DNA of 64,000 nt. Source: Macrocystis pyrifera (taxonomy: Eukaryota > Sar > Phaeophyceae > Laminariales > Laminariaceae). The notes under the pieces are model-generated. The model searched no databases. It was given only the letters and a program-made list of their open reading frames with translations, and was not told the origin of the DNA. Where the stretch lies: positions 12,347,201-12,411,200 of the forward strand of contig JASSKH010000014.1 of assembly GCA_031763025.1 (NCBI GenBank), written 5' to 3'. Shown here piece by piece: positions 46,098 through 57,291 of the stretch (its first letter is position 1; the number at the start of each line of letters is the position of its first letter). The position numbers were made by a program, and so were the translations under genes.

Positions 46098-46254
46098 GAC
46101 TGGCATATGTTATTTTTGCCGTTCACAATGTCCAGGTCAGATACGGTTAGATTGTCGAAGCTGAATCATTGCTGGTGTAGCACTAACTGCGGTAGCAGCA
46201 GCAGCAGTACTACTCGTATAACTGGTACCAGGTACCTGGCACGTGATATGAACA
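46098..46254. other. Spacer with palindromic words
   Basis: Contains TACCAGGTACCTGG at 46,226-46,239, two overlapping near-palindromic words. Confidence 0.5.
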
Positions 46255-46392
46255 TTGCGGGGGCCCATACTATTAACAGTGCACTACGTAATAGGACCCA
46301 CGGCACAGACAACAACTTTACGAGAATAAATACAACTATTTTTACAACCAATATTTGGTCATATTTACTATTAATACTGCTTTCCCCCGTGA
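46255..46392 (-). mobile_element. TTACGGGGG-family MITE, copy E, enlarged
   Basis: 138 bp instead of 105. It starts TTGCGGGGGCCCATA and ends CCCCCGTGA, followed by TA. The left TIR is interrupted after CCATA by about 18 bp (CTATTAACAGTGCACTAC) before GTAATAGGACC resumes, and extra bases (TTAATACTGC) lie in the right TIR. The most diverged copy. Confidence 0.7.
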
Positions 46393-47235
46393 TAGTTACT
46401 ATTAATACCACAGGTACAACTTGCTTGTAGTATTTTATGCCTGGCATGTCATTGTTGGGTGGACTGCTGTAGCATCAAAGCCTTGCAACACCCGAAGAGT
46501 ATTCTCGGGGCTCGGAAGGTTTCCTCGTAGTCCAATGGTCGTTATAGCCGATAGGAGAAAAATAGACAAGTGCCCAAGGACACTTCCTCGGATAAGTGCT
46601 TGTACCACTTCAGCGAGCTAATAATATTATAGTAGGAAGAGAGCAGAGTGGGCCTGATACTTTGAATCAATTCCCTGTCGGATTACTCTCTACCAGGGTT
46701 ATAATTAGGTGTTGCGCTGGCGCAACACTTTGGTTAATATATATATATAGCCGTTTTCTCCGCAACAGCCGCGGAGGGCTTGGTTGCGCGTAGCCTAACA
46801 CACGCGATTTTCGGCGCGCAACGTTTTTGGCCACAGCCCAAAAAAATGTTGCGGCCTTTTTTGTTCACCGTAGGCGATTTTTTTTTAAATACTGTTTTTG
46901 AAATTCGCCTTTGGATCTTTTTTCTATTCGCCTGTACTGAAACCAAATAAAAAAATAGGTTCGTATCCCAACACACCCTTTTTTTGAGGTTCGGGAGGCG
47001 TTTAAACGCACTTTGTTACCTGGTTTTCGGGCATCTATTCGCGCAAATATCGCAATGCTTTTTATGCCGGACCACTACTTATATATATATATATCCCTAT
47101 ATCCCTGCTCTCTACAGCTCCCTTTTCTCTCTAATCATGAAGAAGACGAGTGATACGACATCATAAATATCAGTCTCCTGAACAAGAGAAAAGCTGCCTT
47201 CCAAGCCAGTTCATATAATTTACATGTATATATTA
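46393..47235. repeat. Partial copy of repeat R (R3) and flanks
   Basis: About 46,700-47,060 matches internal parts of R1 and R2. GTTGCGCTGGCGCAAC at 46,712 corresponds to their palindromic cores, and the GAGGTTCGGGAGGCGTTTAA block near 46,985 plus TATTCGCGCAAAT near 47,036 correspond to 20,660-20,730 and 25,395-25,460. (TA)n runs lie at 46,738-46,750 and 47,080-47,092. Confidence 0.55.
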
Positions 47236-47340
47236 TTACGGGGGTCCATAGTTAACGGGACCAAATTTTGTTGGTAAAAAGAGGTAAATATATAGTTTTT
47301 TATGTATACCATAGGTCCTATTAACTATGGATCCCCGTAA
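47236..47340 (+). mobile_element. TTACGGGGG-family MITE, copy F
   Basis: 105 bp, TTACGGGGGTCCATAG to ATCCCCGTAA, flanked by TA (47,234-47,235 and 47,341-47,342). The arms are nearly perfect, so this is probably one of the youngest copies. Confidence 0.92.
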
Positions 47341-47696
47341 TAGGACTTTACAAAATATTGTACGTACACCAAGTCGCTGCAACATATGGTTCACATATGA
47401 ACGGGTAGCATAGCAGAAGGCCAGGAAAATGTACAGATATTGCGCCCGAAGTTCGCTTCCTGGTGAGATAGCCGTTTTGCATTTTTTCACGAACATTTTT
47501 CTTCATCTGTTATTTTCAGCGTTGTCACAATAGTACTCGGAGTAAGTTTTATGATCTCACCAGTTAGTTGGAGATCTAACCTTCCAACATCACAGCCACA
47601 TATCAAATTGCAGTCCGCGATATAACTGATAAAAATGCTTATATTACAAAGCAATGAAAAAATCTTGGTTTTTCGGTCCGTACGAGCTTAGGCTGA

Positions 47697-48345
47697 ATCT
47701 TATGGGAGCCGAAATCGGGAAACAGAACAGGATTTCCCCTTTAAATATATTGTGTACGGTGTTGAAACCCGTACAGTCGATACGATATGCTTTTTGGTAT
47801 GCCGCAGCAGGGAAAAACTCTGCTTTCAACGCACAACACCTACCACCACCGACGATGATTCCTTGCCTCACAGGCGGGTACGGGATGACGTCAAACTTTG
47901 AAGGCTGTATGCTCAACTGCTCTAAGCGTGCTCGCTACCACGCTGGAGGTTCGTTGCTGCTGTGTGGCCGGAGTTCTCGTTCGAGACGTGAGAGCCTGAC
48001 CCACTTCTGGACAACTTTTTTTCTGACGGAATTGGGAGTCGTCCAGAAATGGGTCAGGCTGTCACGTCTCGAACGAGAATCCCGGTCACACAGCATCAAC
48101 GACCCTCAAACTTGGTAGCGAGCACTCTCAGAGCAGTGGAGCGTACGGCCTCGAAGGTTTGATGCCATCTCGTTCCCAATGAAGCGAGGAATCGGCGGCG
48201 GCAGGTGCTGTGCGTTGAAAGCACAGGTTTTATATTTGGGCAGTGACCGGAAATGGCTCAATGACATGTCTACCGACGGCACTACCCTGGGGTTTCTACA
48301 CGATGAAGGGAAATCCTGTTTGGTTTTCCGGTTTCGGTTCCCATA
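47697..48345. mobile_element. Foldback element with arms of about 300 bp
   Basis: 47,697-48,023 and 48,050-48,345 are inverted copies around a spacer of only about 26 bp. Shared blocks from inside out include CTGACCCA-TTCTGGAC, GTTCTCGTTCGAGACGTGA, TGCTCTAAGCGTGCTCGCTA-type sequence, CTTTCAACGCACA and AACAGGATTTCCC. Pairing is strongest near the centre and weaker outward. Both arms hold a short open frame of related sequence because of the duplication. Transcription would give a long hairpin RNA. Confidence 0.85.
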
Positions 48346-48849
48346 AAAGTCCGCCTCCAGCAAAGTCCCCATAAAATCCTTTGCTGGATATTTTTTCGAA
48401 ACCCCAAGATTCCCGGTGGAGGATCACCAGGAAACATCCCCGGTTTAATCAATATATACTTTCAATCTGTGTTTGGTTCATCTGCACGGTGTTAAGAAAA
48501 ACAACGATACATCAGTAGTACCTGTCATGACACACCACCTGTATCGCCTCGTTTCTGCTCCATTTAAAATATGCTTCATTATGTTTTCGTGTCTCCTGAT
48601 CAGCCTTATCTTACACTCCGGCCCGGACTGCTGTGTACATACACTTCAAGCTCAGCAAAAATAAATCCCACAGGGGAGATTTTTTTGCAGGAAACTACAA
48701 TTTGGACGCCGATCCGACGTTTTCGGCACTTTGGTGCATAAACTCGCGCCAGCGCTGCGCACCAAGAGTCATAAACAACCCGCACAATGAGGGAACCAAA
48801 GGCCGGCGTGTGTGGCGGCGTGGCAGCAGTGTTGCACAGTTTTGTTTGG
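48346..48849. other. No supported gene
   Basis: Nothing recognised between the foldback and the palindrome array; short frames only. Confidence 0.4.
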
Positions 48850-49839
48850 CAATCTCACGGGACGTCCCATGGGATATCCCTTGCGATAATATTCACAGCT
48901 CAGGGGATCCCATGGCTTATCCCATCAGGTACCAGGTACACGCTTTCCCATTGACGGTCCCCATGCACCAATGGGACTTCGCATGGGATTTCCCGTTGGA
49001 TAATCTATGGTATTGTTATTACCATCATGCATCGCGTTTGTCATCCGACAGTGTGTAGAATGAGCTTTCCGCGTTGATCGCCTATTATCATTGCCCGACA
49101 GAAGAAATCCAAGGGAGCTCAACTAGAAAAAAAAAACGATCTATGAGCAAAACCCAACCCCCTTCTGTACTTTTTAGTCACTACGTATATATTAATATTA
49201 TTATTATTTTTAATATTCCGGTGGATTGGTAAAATTAATACTTACAGTACTTAAGATCACCAGGCTTCTACGCTTGAAGTGCCTGCCGTGTGTCAATTTA
49301 ACCCGCCCCTCCCGTTGCAACAGCAGAGCCGGCTGCTGCTGCTACCACTGGCGCGTGATCATGTTTCTGTACGTCCTCCCAGCTTAGCCTATATCTACGT
49401 CAATTTCAAATGCTGCCTTTGCCCCTTCTTTCTCATTACTACATATTATACCCCCTCTAGCTTGCTCTCTGAAATCCCAAGCCGCGTCCAGGCTCCATCC
49501 CCTGGCATAGTGTTTGTGTTATCCCATGGGGATCCTATTTTTCCTTCCATTTCAATCAACGGCATCATGGGATACCCCACGGGGTTTCCCGTTGGGTTTT
49601 TCACGGATTCCCATGGTACAGCGCACACGCTATCAAGTGGGATCACTACAGTACGTTCCATAGGACTCTCCGTGGATGCACAGAAGTCTGCATGGGGAGC
49701 CCAACTGAGAAGTTCCATGAGATTCCATAGGAAGTCCTCCAGGTCCCATGGGACAACTTGTGTGATGGTCATGGCGATGATACACGCACCATGCAAAATA
49801 TTGTTGGGCCTGTCACCGTGGGAAGTCTTGTGGACCTCC

Positions 49840-50340
49840 TGTGAAGCGATGACCGCTCTAGGGTAGTGGTAAGGGTAGTGGTAAGGGACGCAGGTTGTTC
49901 TGGCAGCTGGAAAGCAGTGCTTCGCTTCTTCTGATTTAGATCTTCTTATTGATGGCGAGAGCTGAGGAGGTGCTCTGGCAGAGAAGTGAGAGGTAGGGGG
50001 GCGGGACTCGACGCCCAGATATACTCGTCCCACCCCACGCCACAAGCTCTCCTAAATTCCTCTTGTCTGATGTACGCCTACAGAACTTTCCTGTGGCTAC
50101 CGATCGTTCTTCTGCTAATATAAGAATATCTCACTTCGTGATCCTATCTGCGTTAAGGAACATTACTCTCATCTAAGGGGTTTTCCGCCCTAGGGAACAT
50201 TCCTAAGAGAACGTTACTCTCAACTAACGGAATATCCGCCGGGTTAATCCATTCTTTGGATTACTCTCGTATTCGTGAGACTAGAAGACTGCAACGTATT
50301 ATCTATATCTATAGTCCATGAGTGCTCTACTCATATCACA
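49840..50340 (-). mobile_element. Solo LTR, copy 2
   Basis: 501 bp on the minus strand, TGTGATATGAGTAGAG to GCTTCACA. CTCC lies on both sides (49,836-49,839 and 50,341-50,344), a 4-bp target duplication. It matches copy 1 (9,867-10,564) apart from the latter's extra 209 bp and a 12-bp CTTACCACTACC duplication here. No retroelement genes adjoin it. It is inserted in the CCCATGGG array, which continues on both sides. Confidence 0.82.
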
Positions 50341-51097
50341 CTCCCCTGTGCCTTCCCGTAAGGAGGGGACTGTTTTATGGTCCCACAGGACACTCGGAGC
50401 ATCTCACTAGGAGCACGATGCTCCCCACGGGACGCCCCATGAGCTCCAATGAGAAGCATCCCATGGGCAGTCCCATGGAAGAAAACAAGCCCCAATTCCC
50501 ATAGGAGATGACAAGTCCCACGGGACAACTCATGGGAAGCTCAATGCACCTCATGGCATGCCTTGTGACGCCCCATGGGAAGTCCTAGGTACCCCGATTT
50601 ATCCCACGGGAAGTCCCACGGGATCCCAAGGGACCTCTCAACGGTGACTCCAGTGTACGTCCCATAGAACAGCTTACGGGACTTATTATTGCTATTTTGA
50701 TGACAATGGGACAATGCTTCAGCGTTCATCACTCATGAGCACCCCGAAAGACGAAAACCACGGAAATAAACGAGTTCTACGTATATATTTTAAATAGTGT
50801 TTTCCTTTAGTCTCTGGGAAGTTTCACGAATTCCGATGGGAAGTACTACTGAAGATACAGTGCATCCCGTTCATCTTTACATGGAACTTTCGACGTCCCA
50901 TGCGACCTCATGTGAACTCCTAATAGAGTACAGTGCATCCTGTGGGCAGTCCTATGAGATCCCATGGGAAGTACAATGCATGCGACGGGAAATTCCATGC
51001 GAAGCATGATGCATCTCATGAGGAGTACAATGCTTGCCGTAAGAAGCTCCGTGGCAGGCACGATGCACAGAACGGGACTTTTCATTGGATTTCGATT

Positions 51098-51359
51098 CTA
51101 TAGTGTTTGCGCCGCGGGAGCGGTGGAAGCTATATGCCCCGACATAGGAAAGAACAGCGGACGCCCCCACCACACGCACAATGGCACCGCCGTTTCAGCA
51201 CTGGGAGAGTTGACACCAAACTCCTCCAACGCCGTGTAGGCTGGCACGTCGCCCTCAAACGTAATCTGGCTTGATTTTTCAGACACGTTTGGAGATGTTT
51301 TAGGGTTTAGATATAAGGAGTAGGGTTCAACCACATAGTTGACCGGGACCCCACCATCC
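51098..51359 (-). CDS. Possible terminal exon, unassigned protein
   Basis: On the minus strand, TTGTATTCTGTGCAG precedes GGATGGTGGGG, a plausible 3' splice site (exon from 51,359). The frame then runs 87 codons to a TAG, with a mixed composition that looks coding (NYVVEPYSLYLNPKTSPN; later GDVPAYTALEEFGVNS and LCVWWGRPLFF). I recognise no family. It is an island in the CCCATGGG array. The upstream 95 bp are repeated inverted at 51,440-51,545, where a plus-strand frame shows related residues (RLHNC, TLCRAG). No other exon was found. Confidence 0.3.
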
Positions 51360-51545
51360 CTGCACAGAATACAAGCGAAAACACAATTATGGAGACATTG
51401 AGCAGTGCAGCACATCGGTAGGCGTACCTAGTTGAGAAGTTGCCGACACGTTGTGTTGTTTGGTACATTTGTCAACGTCTCCATAACTGTTGTTTCACGT
51501 CTACGTTGTGTAGGGCGGGGAGGGGATCCCGGCCACCTGTGTATT
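51330..51545. repeat. Inverted repeat around a divergent coding-like pair
   Basis: 51,330-51,425 and 51,440-51,545 are inverted copies at about 70 percent by eye (GTCTCCATAA-TGT, TGTGTAGGGCGGGGAGGGGAT against TGTGCAGGGATGGTGGGG). They point two related frames away from each other, minus to 51,098 and plus to 51,706. Confidence 0.5.
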
Positions 51546-53524
51546 GGAGAGCGAAGATAATCCAAAGGGAAGAACAAGGGTTAGCTAACGAAAAATCCAA
51601 ACACCACCTAGTATCAGCACATATTCGCTTATGTAGCCTACGAAGGCTGCGTTTGACTTGTCACCAAGACCTCGCCGTCGCTCCTAACGCAGCCTACTCA
51701 GGCTGAAACGGCATCATCAGTGTGCTTGCTGTGGTGGGTTTTGCTGTTGTTATGCAAGTTGTGGTGGTGCAAACATTTCCCACAGCATCCGCGGCGCGAA
51801 CAATTCGAAATCAAAATCCCATGAAAAGCCCCATCGTGGCTGATTATTATGGGCTTGCCATGGAACTTCCTACGGCAACAATTGTGCTTTTCATGAGATG
51901 CATTGTGCTTTGCATGGGGTTTCCCATAAATGAATTATGCTTTCCCTGGACTTCGATGGGACTGCCCATGTGATGCACTATATATCCCCCCGCGAGGTCG
52001 CATAAAGTCCCATGGGGAGTCGAAATTCATAAGTGAGAAAGATCCATGGGATGAGCTGTATTTCCCGTGGAACTTCGCATTGGAAGTAATGAAACTTCCC
52101 AGAGAAAGTACACGATTCCATGCGCTATTTTATGGGATGTTCAGTGGAAAGACTGTTGATATTTGCCTTGGAGGCGTTCTACGATAGAGGTATCACATTT
52201 GGGGGAAACAACTTTCTTAGCCACTACCACGGCGTCCTTGCCGGGCGCGAGTTGAAGGAGCTACAGCAATGCCCCAGATCGTGCAGATGTATGTATCGAA
52301 GTATTGAATGTGCACGCTCCACACATCCCAGGCATCAGTCGTACTCATATGTTTGTCGGAGTTGATTTCCTCTTTTTTCTTTCGGGAGACATAGGAGCCT
52401 CTTCAAGTTTAGCGTGCACCCCTATCGTAGAACGCCTCCTTGAAACCCCGGACTTCCCACGCGGTGGGATGCATCGTGGTATTACCTAGTGGGACTTCGC
52501 ATGGGACTCCACAGGGGATGCACCGTGCTTCTCACGGGATGCATAGAGCTTCTCATGGGACGTCCACCGGACGTGATGTCTCTCATGGGACGTGTGCATG
52601 GCACTTGTGATCTTAAACCTAAATTCTCATGGGATGCATCGTGGTACCCATAGGACTTCCCTTGGGAGCTCGTGAGAAGTCTCATGAGATGCATTGTGCT
52701 CCACATGAAATGCATCCAGCGTCCCATGGAACTATCAACAGCGTTCTTCTCACGGGAAGGTACAGGAGAGACCCGCGGGACTTCCCACGGGGGGTGACAG
52801 CCTCCATGTGACTTCCCATAGGAAGTGTATGATCTAATCGGCCATCCCATGAGAGGTCCCGGCATAAGATCCTGGCAGACATCTCATGGGATTCCATGGA
52901 ATTTTCATTGGGGTTCCTCAAAAACCTGCTGTGCACCCTCCGGGAGTCTCATGAGGCGCCCTATGGCAATCATACGTGATAGCATGTGCCATGTGCCCTG
53001 GGAACCCGTGGGCAGTCCCATGGGAAATGTCGTGGGATATCCCATAGAGCGCTTTATATACTTGGAAAGTAGGGCGGGATGCCAGTATTCTATAATAAGA
53101 GCTCCATAGAGTATTTGATGGGAAGTCCTATGGGAAGTCCCATCGGCCAACGGGGAATTCCCGTGGGAACACGCATATCTTAGTGGATTTCGATTCGATC
53201 CCATGGGATGGGTCTTATCTCGTGGGATGTCCCATGGGACGTCCGGTGGGAAAACCAGATACTGCTGTGGAACACTGCCACAAACAGACTTGATTCCCTC
53301 AATACTCAATAGCCTACGTTGGTGAGATGTTGGTAACTTGGCCTGTAGCGTCGGTGCAGGTTCATAGATCGAAATATCCCTATTACTAATAGTTCGGATC
53401 GTTGTCTTACAATAACATGAGGCAATCGTAGCTTCCTCAACGATTCCACTTCGGAATTATTCTTCCTGCTTGACGTAAACAAACCTGGTTTATACGAATA
53501 TATAAATATACCACACCTCGGATA

Positions 53525-54360
53525 ACGTAACACTTAAAGTTTAAAATTGATGTTAGGCGTCAGCGAAAAAAACACGTAACATTACGTTACTATGTTAACT
53601 ATTTTCTGGATTTTGTGATACCATAGTGTTGGTGTGTTATGATATTGACGGGCGATCGCGTAACATTATGTTAGAGTGTTACCCTGATCCCGTACTGACC
53701 GCAGTACATGTGTTGCGGTGTTAAGGTATGCAGCCCATGACGAGTAACACATCGTTAGCGTGCTAGCGGAATTCCTGGTGGCTATCGTTACACACGTTGA
53801 AAGGATAACGTACATGGTCAATTGAACGTTAACATCATGTTACCGTGTTAGCGGCATCAGCTCGTAGCGAGTAAAGTTATGTTATATCGTGTGTCAGCGG
53901 GCTTCTTCGTGCTACCGTAACACCCTTTCGACGGAGAACGTACACGGCCAAATAAACGCGTACATAACACTATGTTAGTGTGTTAGTGAAATTCGTAGGG
54001 GCTATCGTCACACGTGGGAGAGATGGCGTATATGGTCAATACAACGTTAACATTATGATACCGTATCAGCCGCAGCAGCAGTCCGTTTCGAGCGACGTTG
54101 TGTGAGGGTAATACGAAAGTCTTGCTACCATAACAGCAAAACATGCGTCAAACGGATAATGCATGTGATCGATAAAACATTATTAATAGCATTGTTAATG
54201 TTGGTAACTCGTATGCAATGCATGTAGTGACACAAGTTAGTAGATAACGTACGCCCCCAATCTAAAGTCAACAATATGTTATTGCCGTGTTAACTCGTAC
54301 GTGCGAGTGCGAAGATTACGTTATAGATAGATAACGTAATGTGATATAGATGGGTAAAGT
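53525..54360. repeat. TAACATTATGTTA word array, left
   Basis: Words such as GTAACATTATGTTAG, TTAACATCATGTTACCG and CATAACACTATGTTAG recur roughly every 60-90 bp (53,577, 53,662, 53,745, 53,827, 53,872, 53,965, 54,045, 54,180, 54,268). Each is often followed by GTGTTAGCGG. No coding frame. The right-hand counterpart lies at 60,480-61,270. Confidence 0.8.
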
Positions 54361-54758
54361 ACTGGCGGGGTTTCCACAGAAAAAACAAGGCGTTTTTTTT
54401 TTGCGGGGATTCCTCCTAAATATCCCCTGTTTTGGGCTTTGAAAATATAGAGGCGTTTTTTTTTACCGGGGATGCCCTGTTATCCTGCCCCCCGGGGACA
54501 TTTTTGGCACTGGGCCTATAAGTCGGGTGGGAATCTTAAAGTCGGCGCACTCTCATTGGTCAAACCCTATATATATTTACGATTTACCGAGCGAGATTAA
54601 AGTACGGGTTTTAAAGTCGGCGCATGTCATTGGCCAAGCGTCCGAAATCACCCCGAAATCACTGGACTGTCACGTTTCGTGTACGAGCCGCACTTTCCTC
54701 GCGGCGCCAGCACATCATCAGCACAAGAGCAGTAGCAGCAGCAGCACAGCAGCAGCAG

Positions 54759-54803
<45 letters not shown>

Positions 54804-55343
54804 CAGCGCTCTCCGTGTCAGGCTTCAGACGCCGTAGAGGAGAAGCAGTGCCAGGAGGAGTACCAACAGCCGCCAGCAGCAGCACTCTCAAAGCAGTCGA
54901 CTTCAAGGTGAAGGCCGTGCTATTATACTACAGCAGTAGAGAGAAGCACCGTGCCTGCACCAACGACAGCAAGCAGCGGCGGCAGCAGCAGCAGCAACAA
55001 CAACAACAGCAACAACCACATCAGCAGACCAGGCAGCAGTAGCAGCAGGGAGCAACCTATCAGACAGCTCGAGCTCTCCTACGAGACCAGGCTCAAGATC
55101 TACGGGGGCAACGGCTTGAAGCCGCCCATTCGGTTGTATTCACAGGTGAACTGCAGGTTGTATTACTCTGTTTTTATGTTGCACGCTTGACCCAGCAGCC
55201 AGAGAACAGCAAAACAACCACCAACTTAGCAATGTTATGACGGTGGTCAAGAGCAGACTTGCCTGTTTCGTCAGAACCAGTGATGCAGTTTGTCTTTCTA
55301 CAACTCGACATCGCCTGTACCGGTCGTCCGTCGTCCATGTACA
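54361..55343 (+). repeat. CAG-rich region
   Basis: A pure (CAG)14 run at 54,761-54,802, with interrupted CAG either side from about 54,727, and a second CAG/CAA block at 54,970-55,043. The frame at 54,527-55,042 (171 codons) would be glutamine-rich, and an overlapping frame serine-rich. I see no conserved part, so I do not call a gene. The duplicated block TTAAAGTCGGCGCA-TCATTGG (near 54,536 and 54,613) is a short tandem repeat. Confidence 0.75.
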
Positions 55344-55751
55344 TTATTGTCTTTTTTCGCGACATGCCATGGCATGCCGTGGCACGACCTGCGGCAAAAC
55401 CTTCCACGGCATCTTCCACGGCATACCACGGAACCTTCCACGGACCCCCACGGCATACCATGGGACCCTAACCCTAACCCTAACCCTAACCCTAACCCTA
55501 ACCTAGGTGCCGTGGACATTGGGGTGCTGTGGGGGTTGCCATGACATGCCGTGGGGTTACCATGGAGTGCCATGGTGGTAGCCGCGGGGGTTGCCATGGT
55601 ACTACCCATGGCATGTCATGGCAACCCCCACGGCGTGCCATGGAATCTTATGCCACACCATGGGATGCCGTGGTGCTGCCATGGTATGCCATGGGCGGTA
55701 CCATGGCAATGCCACGGCATGTCCACGACAAGGTCAAATAGTGTAGAACCC
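55344..55751 (-). repeat. Palindrome-rich element with telomere-like core (T2)
   Basis: Inverted copy of T1 (1,891-2,310): same ends, same CCATGG / CCGTGG / GGCATGCC words, and a telomere-like core in the same relative place. Orientation is opposite, so the two copies face each other across 53 kb. Similarity is high apart from word variants and core length. Confidence 0.8.
55466..55502 (+). repeat. Interstitial CCCTAA repeats
   Basis: Six perfect CCCTAA units inside T2. In T1 the corresponding TTAGGG tract has variant units, so this copy is the purer one. Confidence 0.92.
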
Positions 55752-55847
55752 TGGTCGTCCGTCTCGCTTGTTGAACCCATCCCCAGATGACTCCTGTACT
55801 GACCGCCCAATGCTTCAGGAGGCAACGGAGGCAACGGGGATCAGTAC

Positions 55848-56363
55848 ATGGAGAACGAGCTGATCGTCGTGATCCAGCCGGCCCGTCTTCTCCAAAAGCT
55901 AGAGATGGAGTTCCTACTGCCGAGTATCGTGTTCGCCCCCCCCGCCGCCGCCGATGTTGTTCATGCCCTTCGTAAGAGCGACCAGCCGTGTGGAAAAGGA
56001 GGAGGTTCTTGGTGTGGACGCGGGTGGGAGACGGTCGATTCGGGGAGTAAAAAGGGGCGGCCATTAATGCACCCCCCTAGCACGGCACGCCCTTCCTCTC
56101 CCACACGCAGAGGGTCCCTTCTGGGTTCACAAAGGAGACGTTCCCTACTGCTCTCGAGGGTCGATCAAGGTGAGCGTAGCCAACCGCGACAAGTAACATC
56201 TTGGTACGTTTTTTCCTGTGTCCCTTTTTTTTTGGCAGGAGTACCTGCACTCTTTTTTTTGTCTTTGCACCAACTTGCACGGCGACCGCCTTTCTTTCTG
56301 CTCGATGGCCCCCCTGCACTGACTAGTACCACCATCAAAGCGGATGCTGCGCAGGTTTTTTAA
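55848..56363 (+). CDS. Possible gene with an optional 69-bp intron, unassigned
   Basis: A frame of 171 codons from an ATG (GTACATGGAG). It begins MENELIVVIQPARLLQKLEM; no family is recognised. AAG-GTGAGC at 56,169-56,175 and a T-rich stretch with GGCAG ending at 56,238 look like an intron of 69 bp. Its length is a multiple of three and the frame stays open either way. Antisense frames (56,145-56,537 and 56,335-56,790) are equally long, so the strand is uncertain. No start-site or polyadenylation signal is clear. Confidence 0.22.
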   Translation: MENELIVVIQPARLLQKLEMEFLLPSIVFAPPAAADVVHALRKSDQPCGKGGGSWCGRGWETVDSGSKKGRPLMHPPSTARPSSPTRRGSLLGSQRRRSLLLSRVDQGERSQPRQVTSWYVFSCVPFFLAGVPALFFLSLHQLARRPPFFLLDGPPALTSTTIKADAAQVF

Positions 56364-57291
56364 CAACTGCGGCGTAGAAGCGGCGAATACCTTGTACTTG
56401 CACCCGCTCGCCAAGTTGAAATTGGTAGCATACTCGTCTCGATAACACGCCGCTATGACGGCATGCCTGCTGGAGAAACAATTGCCGAACAGCGCCATTC
56501 CGTTCTCCCGCTGCACGAGCGCTCGTCTCAACGACACAAAACAGGACTAAGGTTATATGATACCTCCACCTCGGTCGTTCTGTGCAAAGTGTGCCATCTC
56601 CTCGCCTCTGCGTTCCCTGAACCTGAGGACCTGGCGCCTGGTTTGAAATATATCGAGGAAAATAGAAAATACGGTCGCCGGTCAAAGCTCTATCATCGAA
56701 TATGTCGGTACTGCAATACGTAACCGCAACGCCCAGCGCCCCTCGAGTGCTACACACAGAAGTACCCTCGTCCTTCTCGCCCTCGTCCACGCCCCTCTCC
56801 GCGAAACAGATCTCGTCTACGCCCTATCGGCGAAACAGGTGTGTCTGTACAGCATCAGCTACTCTCAGCGAGTGAAGCTCTCTGTCACGGGGAAGCTCGG
56901 ACGCAGCTGGTCGGGCTGTGGGGAGGGGTCACGATCATGAGGGAAACATTACTAGGTGCTTTCGCCCGTTACGCCAGGTCGCCGCCAATACCTGTGTGAT
57001 GAAAGGCCGGGCAAGCGACGAGCACGCGTTGCACGGAACGACATGCGGTATCCACTGCCGCAGGCCAGGGCGCAGCGCCCCGAACCGGCGCCCAACCAGG
57101 AAATCGCAGCGAACGGTGACGAGGGGTTTGATGCAGCCGTAGAGGCGAGCGTGCTGCTCAGGAAGGAGGAGGGTTTCTTGAGGGAGGGGGGGGGGGGGGG
57201 GGGGGGTACGCCAAGACAAAACACGGCCAGAGTCTGCTCAACCTGCCTCTTTCGATGATTTAGCGTTGCGGGGTGTATATATCATCCGCAG
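56364..57291. other. No supported gene; poly-G tract
   Basis: A run of 21 Gs at 57,186-57,206. A plus-strand frame at 56,463-56,723 contains a C-x-x-C and ends CRYCNT, but nothing identifies it. Confidence 0.4.

Larger units (their letters stand above)
48850..53260. repeat. Array of CCCATGGG-type palindromic words
   Basis: TCCCATGGGA and one-base variants (CTCATGGGA, CCCACGGGA, CCCATAGGA) recur every 10-30 bp across 48,860-49,800, 50,360-51,070, 51,820-52,160 and 52,480-53,250. The exact octamer CCCATGGG occurs ten times here and I see it nowhere else in the window. Words are often joined by AAGT, so the local look is an irregular repeat of AAGTCCCATGGG. The array is interrupted by a solo LTR, a coding-like island (51,098-51,706) and about 300 bp near 52,170-52,480. 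Open frames across it are by-products. Confidence 0.85.

Noticed and set aside
48850..53260. A CRISPR-like array
   Set aside because: Words are short, variable and irregularly spaced, with no constant repeat and no unique spacers of fixed length; there are no Cas genes.
54527..55042. A glutamine-rich protein gene
   Set aside because: The glutamine run is a CAG microsatellite; the remaining residues show no conserved part and a Ser-rich frame overlaps it.
57186..57206. Poly-G, poly-C and similar homopolymers as regulatory signals
   Set aside because: They occur at several unrelated places (27,369, 31,239, 57,186, 63,764) and are best read as simple repeats; exact lengths may be sequencing-limited.
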